Shown here: in pieces, positions 50,906-59,319 of the stretch | How positions within the stretch are numbered: the stretch's first letter is position 1 | How the letters are laid out: every line of letters begins with the position of its first letter | Source: Siccirubricoccus deserti | GTDB taxonomy: Bacteria > Pseudomonadota > Alphaproteobacteria > Acetobacterales > Acetobacteraceae | Direction: 5' to 3' | Length of the DNA: 64,000 nt | Assembly: GCF_014283215.1 (NCBI RefSeq) | Contig: NZ_JACOMF010000012.1 | Location: 62,001 to 126,000 of the forward strand | Translations under genes and position numbers: made by a program | The notes under the pieces: generated by a model | Databases searched by the model: none | What the model was told of the DNA's origin: nothing | The model's input: the letters and a program-made list of their open reading frames with translations, nothing else

Positions 50906-51439
50906 CTAACCGATCCTGCCCAGGACGAAGCGGGCCCGATCCGCGATGCTCACCAAAGGCAGCGGCACCGGATCATAGCCGAGGTCCGTGTAGACGCGGA
51001 GCATCATGTCATGCGTCGCCCGCGCCACCTCGGCGGATTGCCTGCGCTCCGCATCCTGGCGGTAGATGCCGGGCCAGGGCGGTGCGATGAAGACCCTGCG
51101 GTGGTAGCGGAAGACCTCCGCCGCCCGCTGGATATGCGCCGGGACCGGCAGGCCGCAGACGCGCAGATAGCCGATGACGTCGGGGATGCCGCGGTCGAAG
51201 ACCACGGTGCCATCGCGGCGCTGCGCCTCACGGTAGGACCGCAGCTCCCAGCCCAGCATGAGCTCCGCGAAGGTCTGGCGGTCGCCCCAGGGCAGGGCAT
51301 TGCCGCCGATGGCCTGCTGATCCTGAATGATTGCCCGGCCGGCCTCCGGCATGAAGCCGAGGCCGCACGTGGCCAGGGCCTCGATCAGGCTGCTCTTGCC
51401 GGCGCCGGGACCGCCGGTGATGACGAAGAAGCGTTCCAT
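50906..51439 (-). CDS. AAA-type P-loop ATPase/kinase-like protein
   Basis: 177-residue protein with a P-loop GGPGAGKSS (9-17) in the N-terminal strand RFFVITGGPGAGKSSLIEAL, a VVFDRGIPDVIGYL segment with Walker-B-like aspartates, and FIAPPWPGIYRQDAERRQ. It belongs to the AAA_28/NTP-kinase-like group (small predicted ATPases of unknown substrate). The start at MERFFVI is preferred; the open frame continues 16 codons further up. Its stop is seven bases from the convergent stop of the unknown large gene. Confidence 0.75.
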   Translation of the reverse strand: MERFFVITGGPGAGKSSLIEALATCGLGFMPEAGRAIIQDQQAIGGNALPWGDRQTFAELMLGWELRSYREAQRRDGTVVFDRGIPDVIGYLRVCGLPVPAHIQRAAEVFRYHRRVFIAPPWPGIYRQDAERRQSAEVARATHDMMLRVYTDLGYDPVPLPLVSIADRARFVLGRIG

Positions 51440-51590
51440 AGGGGGTATGCCTGATCGGGGGGCATGGCAGCGGCATGAAGCGTCCATTCATACCGGGCGC
51501 CGCGCCGGGTGGTGCGTAGCCAAAGCCTGCGGAGCAAGCCGTCTGGCGGCTGAGGGGGCCATTGATCGGTCACGATCACGGCCATTGGCA

Positions 51591-51986
51591 TCAGTCCGGG
51601 AACAGCGATTGCAGCCGCCGCAGGTCGCGCTCGGCCCATTCGGCATCCGCCAGGAATTTCGCCTCGGACATGCCGGGCTGGCGGAACAGGGTCAGCAGGA
51701 CCTCGGCGCCACTCTCATTGGCGACGACCCGCAGTGGGATATGGATCTCCCGGCCATCGCCCGGATCGACCCAGTGATCCATGACGCCGAAGCCGTTGTG
51801 GCCGGTGAAGCGGATCCGGATCGGGTCCTCGGGGCCGGCCGCCAGCCACTGATCGCCCCGCGGCTCCAGGGCGGCATCGCTCAGGCCGGAGGCCCAGCCC
51901 GGAAAGAACTCGGGCCGCCAGATCGTCTCGTAGAGCGCCCGCCAGGGCCGGTTGATCGAGATGCTGATCGTCCGCGCTTCGAGCAT
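51591..51986 (-). CDS. SRPBCC (START-like) family protein
   Basis: 131-residue single-domain SRPBCC/polyketide-cyclase-like protein: the N-terminal ISISINRPWRALYETIWRPEFFPGWASGLSD strand-helix-helix and the C-terminal helix AEWAERDLRRLQSLF are typical. The fold makes a hydrophobic ligand pocket; the ligand is unknown. It begins nine bases after the mutL stop and is probably co-transcribed with it. Confidence 0.82.
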   Translation of the reverse strand: MLEARTISISINRPWRALYETIWRPEFFPGWASGLSDAALEPRGDQWLAAGPEDPIRIRFTGHNGFGVMDHWVDPGDGREIHIPLRVVANESGAEVLLTLFRQPGMSEAKFLADAEWAERDLRRLQSLFPD

Positions 51987-51995
51987 GTCATCTCC

Positions 51996-53780
51996 TTACC
52001 GCCGCCCGAACAGCTTCTCCAGCTCCGCCGCCCCCAGCTTGAGGAAGGTCGGCCGGCCATGGCTGCAGGTCGCAGCCCGCGGCGTCGCCTCCATCTGGCG
52101 CAGCAGCGCATCCATCTCCGCCGGGGCCAGCCGCCGCCCCGCCCGGACCGAACCGTGGCAGGCCAGCCGCGCCACCGCCGCATCCAGCCTCCTGTCCAGC
52201 GCCGTCGCCTCGTCGAAGGCGGCCAGCTCCTCCGCCAGATCGCGCAGTAGCGGCGCCGGGTCGGCCGGGCCAAGCAGCGCCGGCAGGGCACGCACCAGCA
52301 CCGCGCCGGGGCCGAAGCCCTCGATCTCCAGGCCGAGCCGCGCCAGCGCCGCGGCGAAGCCGAGCAGCCGCGCCGCATCCGCCGGCGGCAGGTCCACCAC
52401 CGCCGGCAGCAGCAGCGGCTGGGCGCGGACCCCGCCCTCGATGAGCTGGGCCCGCAGCGCCTCATGCGTCAGCCGTTCGTGGGCAGCGTGCTGGTCGACC
52501 AGCACCAGCGCGCCATCCGGTGCCTCGGCCAGCACATAGGTGTCGAGGAGCTGGGCCAGCGCCCGCCCCAGCGGGTGCTCGGCCGGGGCCGGCGCCTCGC
52601 GCTCCGGCGCCGGGCGCGGCGAGGCGAAGCCGAGCGGCAGGGGAAGGTTGCGCGGCGGCGCGGGCGCCTGGCCGAGGGCCATCTGCACCTCGGCGAAGCC
52701 ATCCGTCGCCGGCAAGGGTGCCGGGGCAGGGCGTGGCCAGCTACCCCAGCCGCCGCTGCTCTGGCGGTACTGGGTCAGCGCCGGGGTGGCCACGCCGGCC
52801 CCGGCCGAGAGCGCCCGGCGCAGCGCCGAGATCATCAGCCCGCGCACCGCCGCCTCGTCGCGGAAGCGCAGCTCGGTTTTCATCGGATGGACGTTCACGT
52901 CCACCGCTTCGGGCGGGATGTCGAGGAAGAGCGCGGCCACCGGATGCCGGCCAACGGTGATCAGGTCGCGATAGGCGACACGCAGCGCGGTGCGCAGCAG
53001 CGAGTCGCGCACCGGCCGGCGGTTGACCACCAGATGCTGCTCGGTGCCGGTCGCCCGCGTATAGGCCGGCTGGGCGGCAAGGCCGCTCAGCGCCAGCCCG
53101 CCGGCGCCCTCCACCGCGACGGCCAGGGCGGCGGCGGCGAAATCGCCGCCGAGCAGCGCGTGCAGCCGCGCATCGCGGTCGGCGGGGGCGAGGCTCAGCA
53201 CCTCCCGCCCGTCGACGCTCACCCGGAAGCCAACCTCCGGCCAGGCGAGGGCCAGGCGGCGCACCGCCTCCACCGCCTGATCGGCTTCGGCGCGGGCGGA
53301 CTTCAGGAATTTGCGGCGGGCGGGGACGGCGAAGAACAGGTCGCGCATCTCGACCCGCGTGCCCGGCGCGCCGGAGGCCGGGGTAACGGCGGATTTGCGG
53401 CCGCCCTCGACCAGCAGCATATGGGCGTCGCCATCCCGCGGGCGAGTGGTGATGGCAAGGCGGGAGACGGCGCCGATGGAGGGCAGCGCCTCGCCACGGA
53501 AGCCCAGGGTGGCAATACGGAACAGCATCGCCTCCTCCGGCAGCTTGGAGGTGGCGTGGCGCTCCACCGCCAATTCAAGGTCCGCGGCGGACATGCCGGT
53601 GCCGTCATCCTCGACCACCACCCGGTCGATGCCGCCGCCTTCGAGAGTGACGGAAATGCGGGTGGCGCCGGCGTCGAGGGCATTCTCCACCAGCTCCTTC
53701 ACCACCGCGGCCGGACGCTCGACCACCTCGCCGGCGGCAATGCGGTTGGCGGTAGTCTCTGGAAGAAGGCGGATGTGCAT
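51996..53780 (-). CDS. mutL: DNA mismatch repair protein MutL
   Basis: 594-residue MutL. The N-terminal GHKL ATPase shows IRLLPETTANRIAAGEVVERP, LVENALDAGATRI, VVEDDGTGM and FRGEALPSIGAVSRL. The C-terminal domain contains DQHAAHERLTHE, which fits the endonuclease motif DQHA(X)2E(X)4E, so this MutL can probably nick DNA, as expected in bacteria without MutH. A proline/alanine-rich linker lies around 345-400. It works with MutS in mismatch repair. Downstream of pgi by 42 bases in the opposite order of transcription (pgi is read first into this gene's downstream side). Confidence 0.96.
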   Translation of the reverse strand: MHIRLLPETTANRIAAGEVVERPAAVVKELVENALDAGATRISVTLEGGGIDRVVVEDDGTGMSAADLELAVERHATSKLPEEAMLFRIATLGFRGEALPSIGAVSRLAITTRPRDGDAHMLLVEGGRKSAVTPASGAPGTRVEMRDLFFAVPARRKFLKSARAEADQAVEAVRRLALAWPEVGFRVSVDGREVLSLAPADRDARLHALLGGDFAAAALAVAVEGAGGLALSGLAAQPAYTRATGTEQHLVVNRRPVRDSLLRTALRVAYRDLITVGRHPVAALFLDIPPEAVDVNVHPMKTELRFRDEAAVRGLMISALRRALSAGAGVATPALTQYRQSSGGWGSWPRPAPAPLPATDGFAEVQMALGQAPAPPRNLPLPLGFASPRPAPEREAPAPAEHPLGRALAQLLDTYVLAEAPDGALVLVDQHAAHERLTHEALRAQLIEGGVRAQPLLLPAVVDLPPADAARLLGFAAALARLGLEIEGFGPGAVLVRALPALLGPADPAPLLRDLAEELAAFDEATALDRRLDAAVARLACHGSVRAGRRLAPAEMDALLRQMEATPRAATCSHGRPTFLKLGAAELEKLFGRR

Positions 53781-53822
53781 CGGAGTCGCGCTCAGCCTAG
53801 CACGGCGCCGGGGGCACGCGCC

Positions 53823-55463
53823 TCATCCCGCGCTGCCAAGCAATTCCCGCAGCAGCCCCTCGGTCGAGCCGTCATGCGCCCCGGGCTTCGCCGCCCCCGC
53901 CTCCAGCTCCGGCAGGATCGCCCCGGCGAGCTGCTTGCCCAGCTCCACCCCCCATTGGTCGAAGGCGTTGATGCCCCAGAGGGCGCCGAGGCAGAACACC
54001 TTGTGCTCGTAGAGCGCCACCAGCTGGCCGAGGGTGAAGGCATCGAGATGCGGCAGCAGGATCGCCGCGCTCGGCCGGTCGCCGGGGAAGACGCGGTGCG
54101 GCAGCAGCCGCGCGATCTCCGCCTCCGCCACCCCGGCCGCGGCCATCTCCGCCCGCACCTCGCTGGCCGGCTTGCCGCGCATCAACGCCTCGGCCTGAGC
54201 CAGGCCGTTGGCCAGCAGCTTGCGGTGGCTGTCGGCATGCTTGTGGTCGGGCTTGGCCACCAGGATGATGTCGCAGGGCACCGGCGTGGTGCCCTGGTGG
54301 ATCAGCTGCATGAAACTGTGCTGCGCATTGGTCCCCGGCTCGCCGAACACCACCGCGCCGGTCGAATGCGCCGCCAGCGTGCCGGCCAGGGTCACCCGCT
54401 TGCCGAGACTCTCCATCTCCAGCTGCTGGAGGTGCGCCGGCAGCCGCGCCAGCCGCTCATCATAGGGCAGCACCGCGCGGGAGGGATAGCCGAGGCCGTT
54501 CACATGCCAGATCTCGGCCAGCGCCAGCAGCACCGGCAGGTTCTCCTCCAGCGGTGCCGCCAGGAAATGCCCATCCATGGCGCGGGCGCCGGAGAGCAGC
54601 TTCGAGAACTCCTCCCAGCCCAGCGCCAGCCCCAGTGACAGGCCGATCGCCGACCACAGGCTGAACCGCCCGCCGACCCAGTCGCGGAAGGGGAAGACCC
54701 GTTCGGGCGCGATGCCGAAGGCGGCGGTGGCCTTGAGGTTGGTCGAGAGCGCGGCGAAATGCCCGGCCGCGCCTTCGCCCAGCGTGCCGCGCAACCAGTC
54801 GCGCACCAGCGCGGCGTTGGTCATGGTCTCCTGGGTGGTGAAGGTCTTGGATGCCACCAGCACCAAGGTCCGCGCCGGGTCGAGATTCGGCCGCAGCGCC
54901 TCCCAGGCATGGGCGTCGACATTGGCCAGGTAATGTGCCCGCATCGGCGCCGCCGGGGTCCAGAGCGCGCGGGCCACCATCGCCGGGCCGAGATCGGAGC
55001 CGCCGATGCCGATGTTCAGCACATCGGTGAAGCGCTCGCCGGTCGCGCCAAGCGTGGTCCCGTCATGCACCGCAGCGCAGAAATCCCGCATCCGGCCGAG
55101 CACCGCGGCCACCTCGGCGCTGACATCCTCCTCGCCGGTGCGGAAGCCGCCTTCGCCGCGCAGCGCCATGTGCAGCACCGCGCGGCCCTCGGTGGTGTTG
55201 ATCGTCTCTCCGGCGGCCATGGCGTCGCGCCGCGCCGCCAGCCCGACCGCCCGCGCCAGGCCGATCAGCGCCCCAAGCCGCCGGTCGTTCAGCGAGGTCT
55301 TGGAGAGGTCCAGCAGAAGCCCGTCGGCGCGCCGGGAGAATCGTGCGAAGCGCTTCGAGTCGGCGGCGAAGAGCGGCCGGATGGCACCCGCCCCGGCCTC
55401 CCCGGCCAACGCCGCGATCTCCGCCCAGGCCCCCGCAATTCCCGCCGCAGCTTGCTCTGCCAT
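53823..55463 (-). CDS. pgi: Glucose-6-phosphate isomerase
   Basis: 546-residue phosphoglucose isomerase interconverting glucose 6-phosphate and fructose 6-phosphate. Family marks include FTDVLNIGIGGSDLGPAMV, SKTFTTQETMTNA, DWVGGRFSLWSAIGLSL, the catalytic glutamate region HSTGAVVFGEPGTNAQHSFMQLIHQG and the lysine region NAFDQWGVELGKQLA. Length is normal for the long bacterial form. It is followed by mutL on the same strand and preceded by the M16 peptidase pair. Confidence 0.96.
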   Translation of the reverse strand: MAEQAAAGIAGAWAEIAALAGEAGAGAIRPLFAADSKRFARFSRRADGLLLDLSKTSLNDRRLGALIGLARAVGLAARRDAMAAGETINTTEGRAVLHMALRGEGGFRTGEEDVSAEVAAVLGRMRDFCAAVHDGTTLGATGERFTDVLNIGIGGSDLGPAMVARALWTPAAPMRAHYLANVDAHAWEALRPNLDPARTLVLVASKTFTTQETMTNAALVRDWLRGTLGEGAAGHFAALSTNLKATAAFGIAPERVFPFRDWVGGRFSLWSAIGLSLGLALGWEEFSKLLSGARAMDGHFLAAPLEENLPVLLALAEIWHVNGLGYPSRAVLPYDERLARLPAHLQQLEMESLGKRVTLAGTLAAHSTGAVVFGEPGTNAQHSFMQLIHQGTTPVPCDIILVAKPDHKHADSHRKLLANGLAQAEALMRGKPASEVRAEMAAAGVAEAEIARLLPHRVFPGDRPSAAILLPHLDAFTLGQLVALYEHKVFCLGALWGINAFDQWGVELGKQLAGAILPELEAGAAKPGAHDGSTEGLLRELLGSAG

Positions 55464-55516
55464 GCCGTCCTCCGCGTCTTGCGGACAGGCTTACCGCAGA
55501 ACCGCGGCGCGGGACA

Positions 55517-56782
55517 TCACAGCCCGGCCGGTTGCCCCGCCACCACCGCCGCCAGCGCCTGCGGTCGCAGCAGCCGCGCCGCCACCGCCGCCAGCCGCTC
55601 CCGCGTCAGCGCCCGCAGCCGGGCCGGGCGGCCTTCCAGCCAATCCGCCGGCCGGCCGTTCTGCCGCAGGCTGAGCAGCACATTGGCGGTCCGCCGGCTG
55701 TCGGTGAAGGACAGCGGCAGCGAGCCGGTCAGGAAGGCGACCGCATCCGCCACCTCCGCCTCCGTCGGCCCGGCTTCGGCCATGCGGGCCCATTCCGCCC
55801 GCGTCACCGCCAGCGTCTCCGCGACCCTGGCATTCTCGGTCGCCACCGAGCCGAGGATGATGCCGTGCCGGAACAGCACCTCCAGCGAGCCGCCGATGCC
55901 ATAGGCCAGCCCGCGCTCCTCCCGCACCGCCTGCATCAGCCGGGAGGAGAAGCCGCCGCCCGCCAGGATCCGCAGCACCACCTGCGCCGCCTCCCAATCC
56001 GGGTCCGCGGCGTCCAGCCCGTCCTGGCCGAAGACCACGGTGGATTGGGGCGAGGCCACCGGCACCACCTGCTGGCCGAAGGCGCGAAAGCCGGGCAGGG
56101 CGGGTGGCGCCGGCGGCGCGCCGGCCGGCAGCCCGGCAAAAAGCCGTGGCAGCAGCGTCCGGAGCTGCCCGGCGGTGAGGTCGCCGCTCGCCGTCACCAG
56201 CAGCTTGTCCTGCCGGAGCTGGCGGGCGATCGCCGCGCGTATCGCCTCGACCGGCAGGGCGGCGAGGCTTTCGGCGGTGCCGCTGCTGGGGCGGCCGGCC
56301 GGGTGGTCGGGGAAGGCTTCCCGCCAGAAGGCGCGGCCGGCCTGGCCGCGTGGCGTCTCCAGCACGCGGCGGGCGCCGGCGACGCCGCGGGCGCGCACCC
56401 GCTCCACCGCCTCCGGGTCCAGCCGCGGCTCGGCCATTGCCAACCGGGCGAGGTCGAGCGCCCGGGGCAGCGCCTCGGTCAGGCTGCGGAAGCTGCCCTC
56501 GAAGGCGTCCCGGGTGGCGGAGAAGCCGAGGCTGATGGCGGCGTCGCGCAGCGCATCGGCGAAGTCGGCGGCGGGCAGCGGCCCGGCGCCCTCGGTCAGC
56601 AGCGCGGCGGCCATGGCGCCGGCGCCCTCCTGCCCTGCCGGGTCCAGCGCGGCGCCGCCCGGCCAGGACCAGGCGATGGAGACGACCGGGATGCTGTGGT
56701 CCTCGACCAGCCAGGCGGAGGTGCCGGCAACCTCCACCGTCTGGATCGGCAGGGAGAAGCCGCTGGGAGCCGTGCCGCTCAC
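55517..56782 (-). CDS. M16 family peptidase-like protein, non-catalytic partner
   Basis: 421-residue pitrilysin-fold (M16) protein without the HxxEH zinc motif: the matching position reads AAALLTEGAG. The C-terminal half has GFSSRLMQAVREERGLAYGIGGSLEV, with the R/Y pair that holds substrate, as in the alpha-type partners of bacterial M16B heterodimers. It overlaps the catalytic subunit gene by four bases and so probably forms the heterodimer with it. No signal peptide seen, unlike the partner. Confidence 0.9.
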   Translation of the reverse strand: MSGTAPSGFSLPIQTVEVAGTSAWLVEDHSIPVVSIAWSWPGGAALDPAGQEGAGAMAAALLTEGAGPLPAADFADALRDAAISLGFSATRDAFEGSFRSLTEALPRALDLARLAMAEPRLDPEAVERVRARGVAGARRVLETPRGQAGRAFWREAFPDHPAGRPSSGTAESLAALPVEAIRAAIARQLRQDKLLVTASGDLTAGQLRTLLPRLFAGLPAGAPPAPPALPGFRAFGQQVVPVASPQSTVVFGQDGLDAADPDWEAAQVVLRILAGGGFSSRLMQAVREERGLAYGIGGSLEVLFRHGIILGSVATENARVAETLAVTRAEWARMAEAGPTEAEVADAVAFLTGSLPLSFTDSRRTANVLLSLRQNGRPADWLEGRPARLRALTRERLAAVAARLLRPQALAAVVAGQPAGL

Positions 56783-58176
56783 GAGGCCGACTCCGGCAGC
56801 AGCCAGCCGCGCGCCGTGCGCGCTTCGCCCAGCACCGCCCGGGCCGCCACCGTCACCTGATCGAGCGTCACCGCCCGCAGGTGCCGTGGCCAGAACTCCA
56901 CCACCTCCAGCGGCAGGCCGATGGCCAGCGCCCCGCCCAGCATGCGCGGCGCGGCGCCGATGCCGTCCAGGGTCAGCAGGGCGCCGGCGGTGAGCTGGCT
57001 GGCGGAGCGGGCGCGCTCGGCCTCCTCCGGCCCGTCCCGCAGCAGCCGGGCGACCTCGGCCTCCACCGCCGCCTCAAGCCGTTCCGGGGCGACGCCGGGG
57101 CGCGGGGTGGCGGAGATGCCGAAGCTGGTCGCCCCCAGGGCCTCGCTGTCGTAGGAGGCGCTGGCGGAGGTGGCGAGGCCGGTCTCGACCAGCGCCTTGT
57201 GCAGCCGGCTGCCCTGGCCGCTGCCGAGGAGGTGCGCCAGCACCTCCAGCGCCCAGGCCTGCTGCGCATCGCCATATGTCAGGCTCGGCGCCATGGTGGC
57301 GCGGAGGAAGGTGGCCTCCCGCACCGCTGGGTCCTGGCGGATGAGGCGCGGCTCGACCGCGGCGGCAGGCGGGGGTGCGCGGTCGCGTGGCGGGGTCGGG
57401 CGGGCAGGAACGCGGCCGTAGAGATCATCGGCCAGGCGGCGCAGCGCGTCCTCCCGGACGTCGCCGGTGACCACCAGCACGGCATTCGCCGGAGCATAGC
57501 GGCGTTGGTAGAACTCCATCATGTCGTCGCGGGTGATGGCGCGGATTTCGTCCTGCCAGCCGATGATCGGCCGGCCGCGCCAGTGCTGCGGCCCCCAGAG
57601 CGCCGCCTCGAAGGCTTCCCAGAAGCGGGCGCGCGGGTTGCTGTCGGTGCGCAGGCGCCGCTCCTCCAGCACCACCGCCCGCTCCGGCTCCAGCATCTCC
57701 GCCGGCAGCAGCGGGTCGGCGAAACGGTCGGCCTCCATGCGCATCACCAGGGGGAGGCGGCTGGCCTCGACAGTCTGGTGGTAGGCGGTGACGTCGCGCG
57801 AGGTGAAGGCATTGTCCTGCCCGCCCTCCCGCGCCACGGCGAGGCTGAAGGCGCCGGGCGCCACGTTGCGGCTGCCCTTGAACATCATGTGCTCGAGGAA
57901 ATGGGCGAGGCCGGAGCGTCCGGCTGGATCCTCGCCGCCGCCGGCGCCGTAGAACAAATAGTGCGAGACCACCGGCACCCGGCGGCTTTCGGCGAAGACC
58001 ACCCGGAGCCCGTTCGCCAGGGTCCAGCTTTTGGCACCGAACAGCGGCTTGCCGGCCGGCGGGTCGGGCGGTGGGAGCACCGCCGGCGCGGCGAGGGGCC
58101 TGGCCAGGGGGATGGCGGCTGCGACGGGAAGGATGGTGGCGGCGGCGATGGCGCTGCGGCGGGTCACGCTGGGCAT
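56779..58176 (-). CDS. M16 family zinc metallopeptidase, catalytic subunit, exported
   Basis: 465-residue pitrilysin-type peptidase. The zinc motif is HFLEH (H92, E95, H96) in AHFLEHMMFKGSRN, with the distal glutamate in the AVVLEERRLR helix. The N-terminus (SVTRRSAIAAATILPVAAAIPLARPLAAP) looks like a Tat or Sec signal with a twin-arginine, so the protein probably works in the periplasm. It lies 61 bases downstream of the DUF3035 lipoprotein gene in an operon with lspA and ileS. Confidence 0.92.
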   Translation of the reverse strand: MPSVTRRSAIAAATILPVAAAIPLARPLAAPAVLPPPDPPAGKPLFGAKSWTLANGLRVVFAESRRVPVVSHYLFYGAGGGEDPAGRSGLAHFLEHMMFKGSRNVAPGAFSLAVAREGGQDNAFTSRDVTAYHQTVEASRLPLVMRMEADRFADPLLPAEMLEPERAVVLEERRLRTDSNPRARFWEAFEAALWGPQHWRGRPIIGWQDEIRAITRDDMMEFYQRRYAPANAVLVVTGDVREDALRRLADDLYGRVPARPTPPRDRAPPPAAAVEPRLIRQDPAVREATFLRATMAPSLTYGDAQQAWALEVLAHLLGSGQGSRLHKALVETGLATSASASYDSEALGATSFGISATPRPGVAPERLEAAVEAEVARLLRDGPEEAERARSASQLTAGALLTLDGIGAAPRMLGGALAIGLPLEVVEFWPRHLRAVTLDQVTVAARAVLGEARTARGWLLPESAS

Positions 58177-58237
58177 GGCCCAGCATGTGGGGCGGCGGCA
58201 GCGCGCCGCAAATGGGGCGTTCGGCCCGCGGGGCGGG

Positions 58238-58813
58238 TCAGAAGATGCTTTCCAGCAGCCGGGTGACCGGGTTGCCGCTCTGGGTGCGCTGGATGATCGG
58301 GGTCTCGCCTTCGGTCACATCGCGGCCAAGGGCGGAGTTCTCCCGCAGCCGCTGGGCTTCCCGCTGGGCATCCAGCGGCGTGCCGGGCTGTTCCGGGCTG
58401 CGCCAGAAGATCAGCCGGTCCACCAGGGAGCGGTCGGGCTGGTCGAGCCGCAGACTTTCCTCATCCACCCGGCGGCGGATGTCATCCCCAACCGGGCGCC
58501 CGGCCTGGGAGAGCAGCGCCGCCTCACCCGAGCTGCGCGGGCCGCTGGCGGCCTGGCCGAGCGCCGCACCCGGCACCAGGGTAGCCTCGGCGGCCTGGCG
58601 CTGGCTGAGTTCCTGCGGCCGCTCGGCGCCCGGGCGGGGCGTCGGCAGCTCACCGAGGGCCGGCGGCATGGACAGCGGCGCCCGCGTCGTCACCTGGAAT
58701 TCATCCGGCGCGTCGCGGGTGAAGCCGAAGCTGCGCGCGGTATCGGCCCCGCAGCCCACCAGGGCCAGGAGGAGCGGGACGGCCAGGGCAGCACGGGCGG
58801 GGGGCAGACTCAT
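58238..58813 (-). CDS. DUF3035 lipoprotein
   Basis: 191-residue lipoprotein with a signal peptide and lipobox LVGC (cysteine about residue 21), then FTRDAPDEFQVTTRAPLSMPPALGELPTPRPG, the hallmark of DUF3035 (the beta-barrel assembly-associated BamF-like family of alphaproteobacteria). It is one overlap downstream of lspA, the peptidase that would process it, and in this order in many alphaproteobacteria. A role in outer-membrane assembly is suggested by the family. Confidence 0.9.
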   Translation of the reverse strand: MSLPPARAALAVPLLLALVGCGADTARSFGFTRDAPDEFQVTTRAPLSMPPALGELPTPRPGAERPQELSQRQAAEATLVPGAALGQAASGPRSSGEAALLSQAGRPVGDDIRRRVDEESLRLDQPDRSLVDRLIFWRSPEQPGTPLDAQREAQRLRENSALGRDVTEGETPIIQRTQSGNPVTRLLESIF

Positions 58814-59319
58814 GGCGCTTCCTTAAGGCCGGACGGGCGGCGGAACAAGGCATCCGCCAGCAGCGCCCCGACACCGCAGACGATCCCGGCATCCGCCACG
58901 TTGAACACGTACCAATGCCAGACCCCGGAGGCCAGGGTGAGATGGACGTCGACGAAATCCACCACCGCGCCGAAGCGCAGCCGGTCGATGATGTTGCCGA
59001 TGGCCCCGCCGACCACCGCCCCCACCGCCACCGCAACCAGCGGGGTTTCCGCCCGCGCCATCCAGCGCAACAGGAAGACCGCGATGGCGGCCGAGAGCAG
59101 GGCCAGGATCAGATGGTTCAGCGGGCCGTCGCCTGACAGCAGGCCGAAGGTCACGCCGCGGTTCCACACCATGGTGAGGTCGAGGCCGAGCGGGCCGAGT
59201 TCGAGCAGCGGGACGTTGCGCAGTTCCGGCAGGCGCAGGTCTTCCAGGATCCACCATTTGCTCGCCTGATCCGCCGCCAGCAGCACGGCCGCGGCGGGCA
59301 GGCCGAGGCGAAGGCTCAA
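58810..59319 (-). CDS. lspA: Lipoprotein signal peptidase
   Basis: 169-residue signal peptidase II, which cleaves prolipoprotein signals. Four membrane segments and the two catalytic aspartates: D112 in GNIIDRLRFGAVVDF and D143 in FNVADAGI. The start is taken as TTG at 59319, overlapping the ileS stop as TTGA; this gives the usual length and N-terminus (MSLRLGLPAAAVLLAADQASKWWIL). Any start further up would add about 36 residues with no family similarity. Stop overlaps the DUF3035 start by four bases. Confidence 0.93.
   Translation of the reverse strand: MSLRLGLPAAAVLLAADQASKWWILEDLRLPELRNVPLLELGPLGLDLTMVWNRGVTFGLLSGDGPLNHLILALLSAAIAVFLLRWMARAETPLVAVAVGAVVGGAIGNIIDRLRFGAVVDFVDVHLTLASGVWHWYVFNVADAGIVCGVGALLADALFRRPSGLKEAP

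Noticed and set aside
55517-56782. M16 gene without HxxEH as a broken peptidase
   Set aside because: Non-catalytic partners with the R/Y pair are normal in bacterial two-subunit M16B peptidases.
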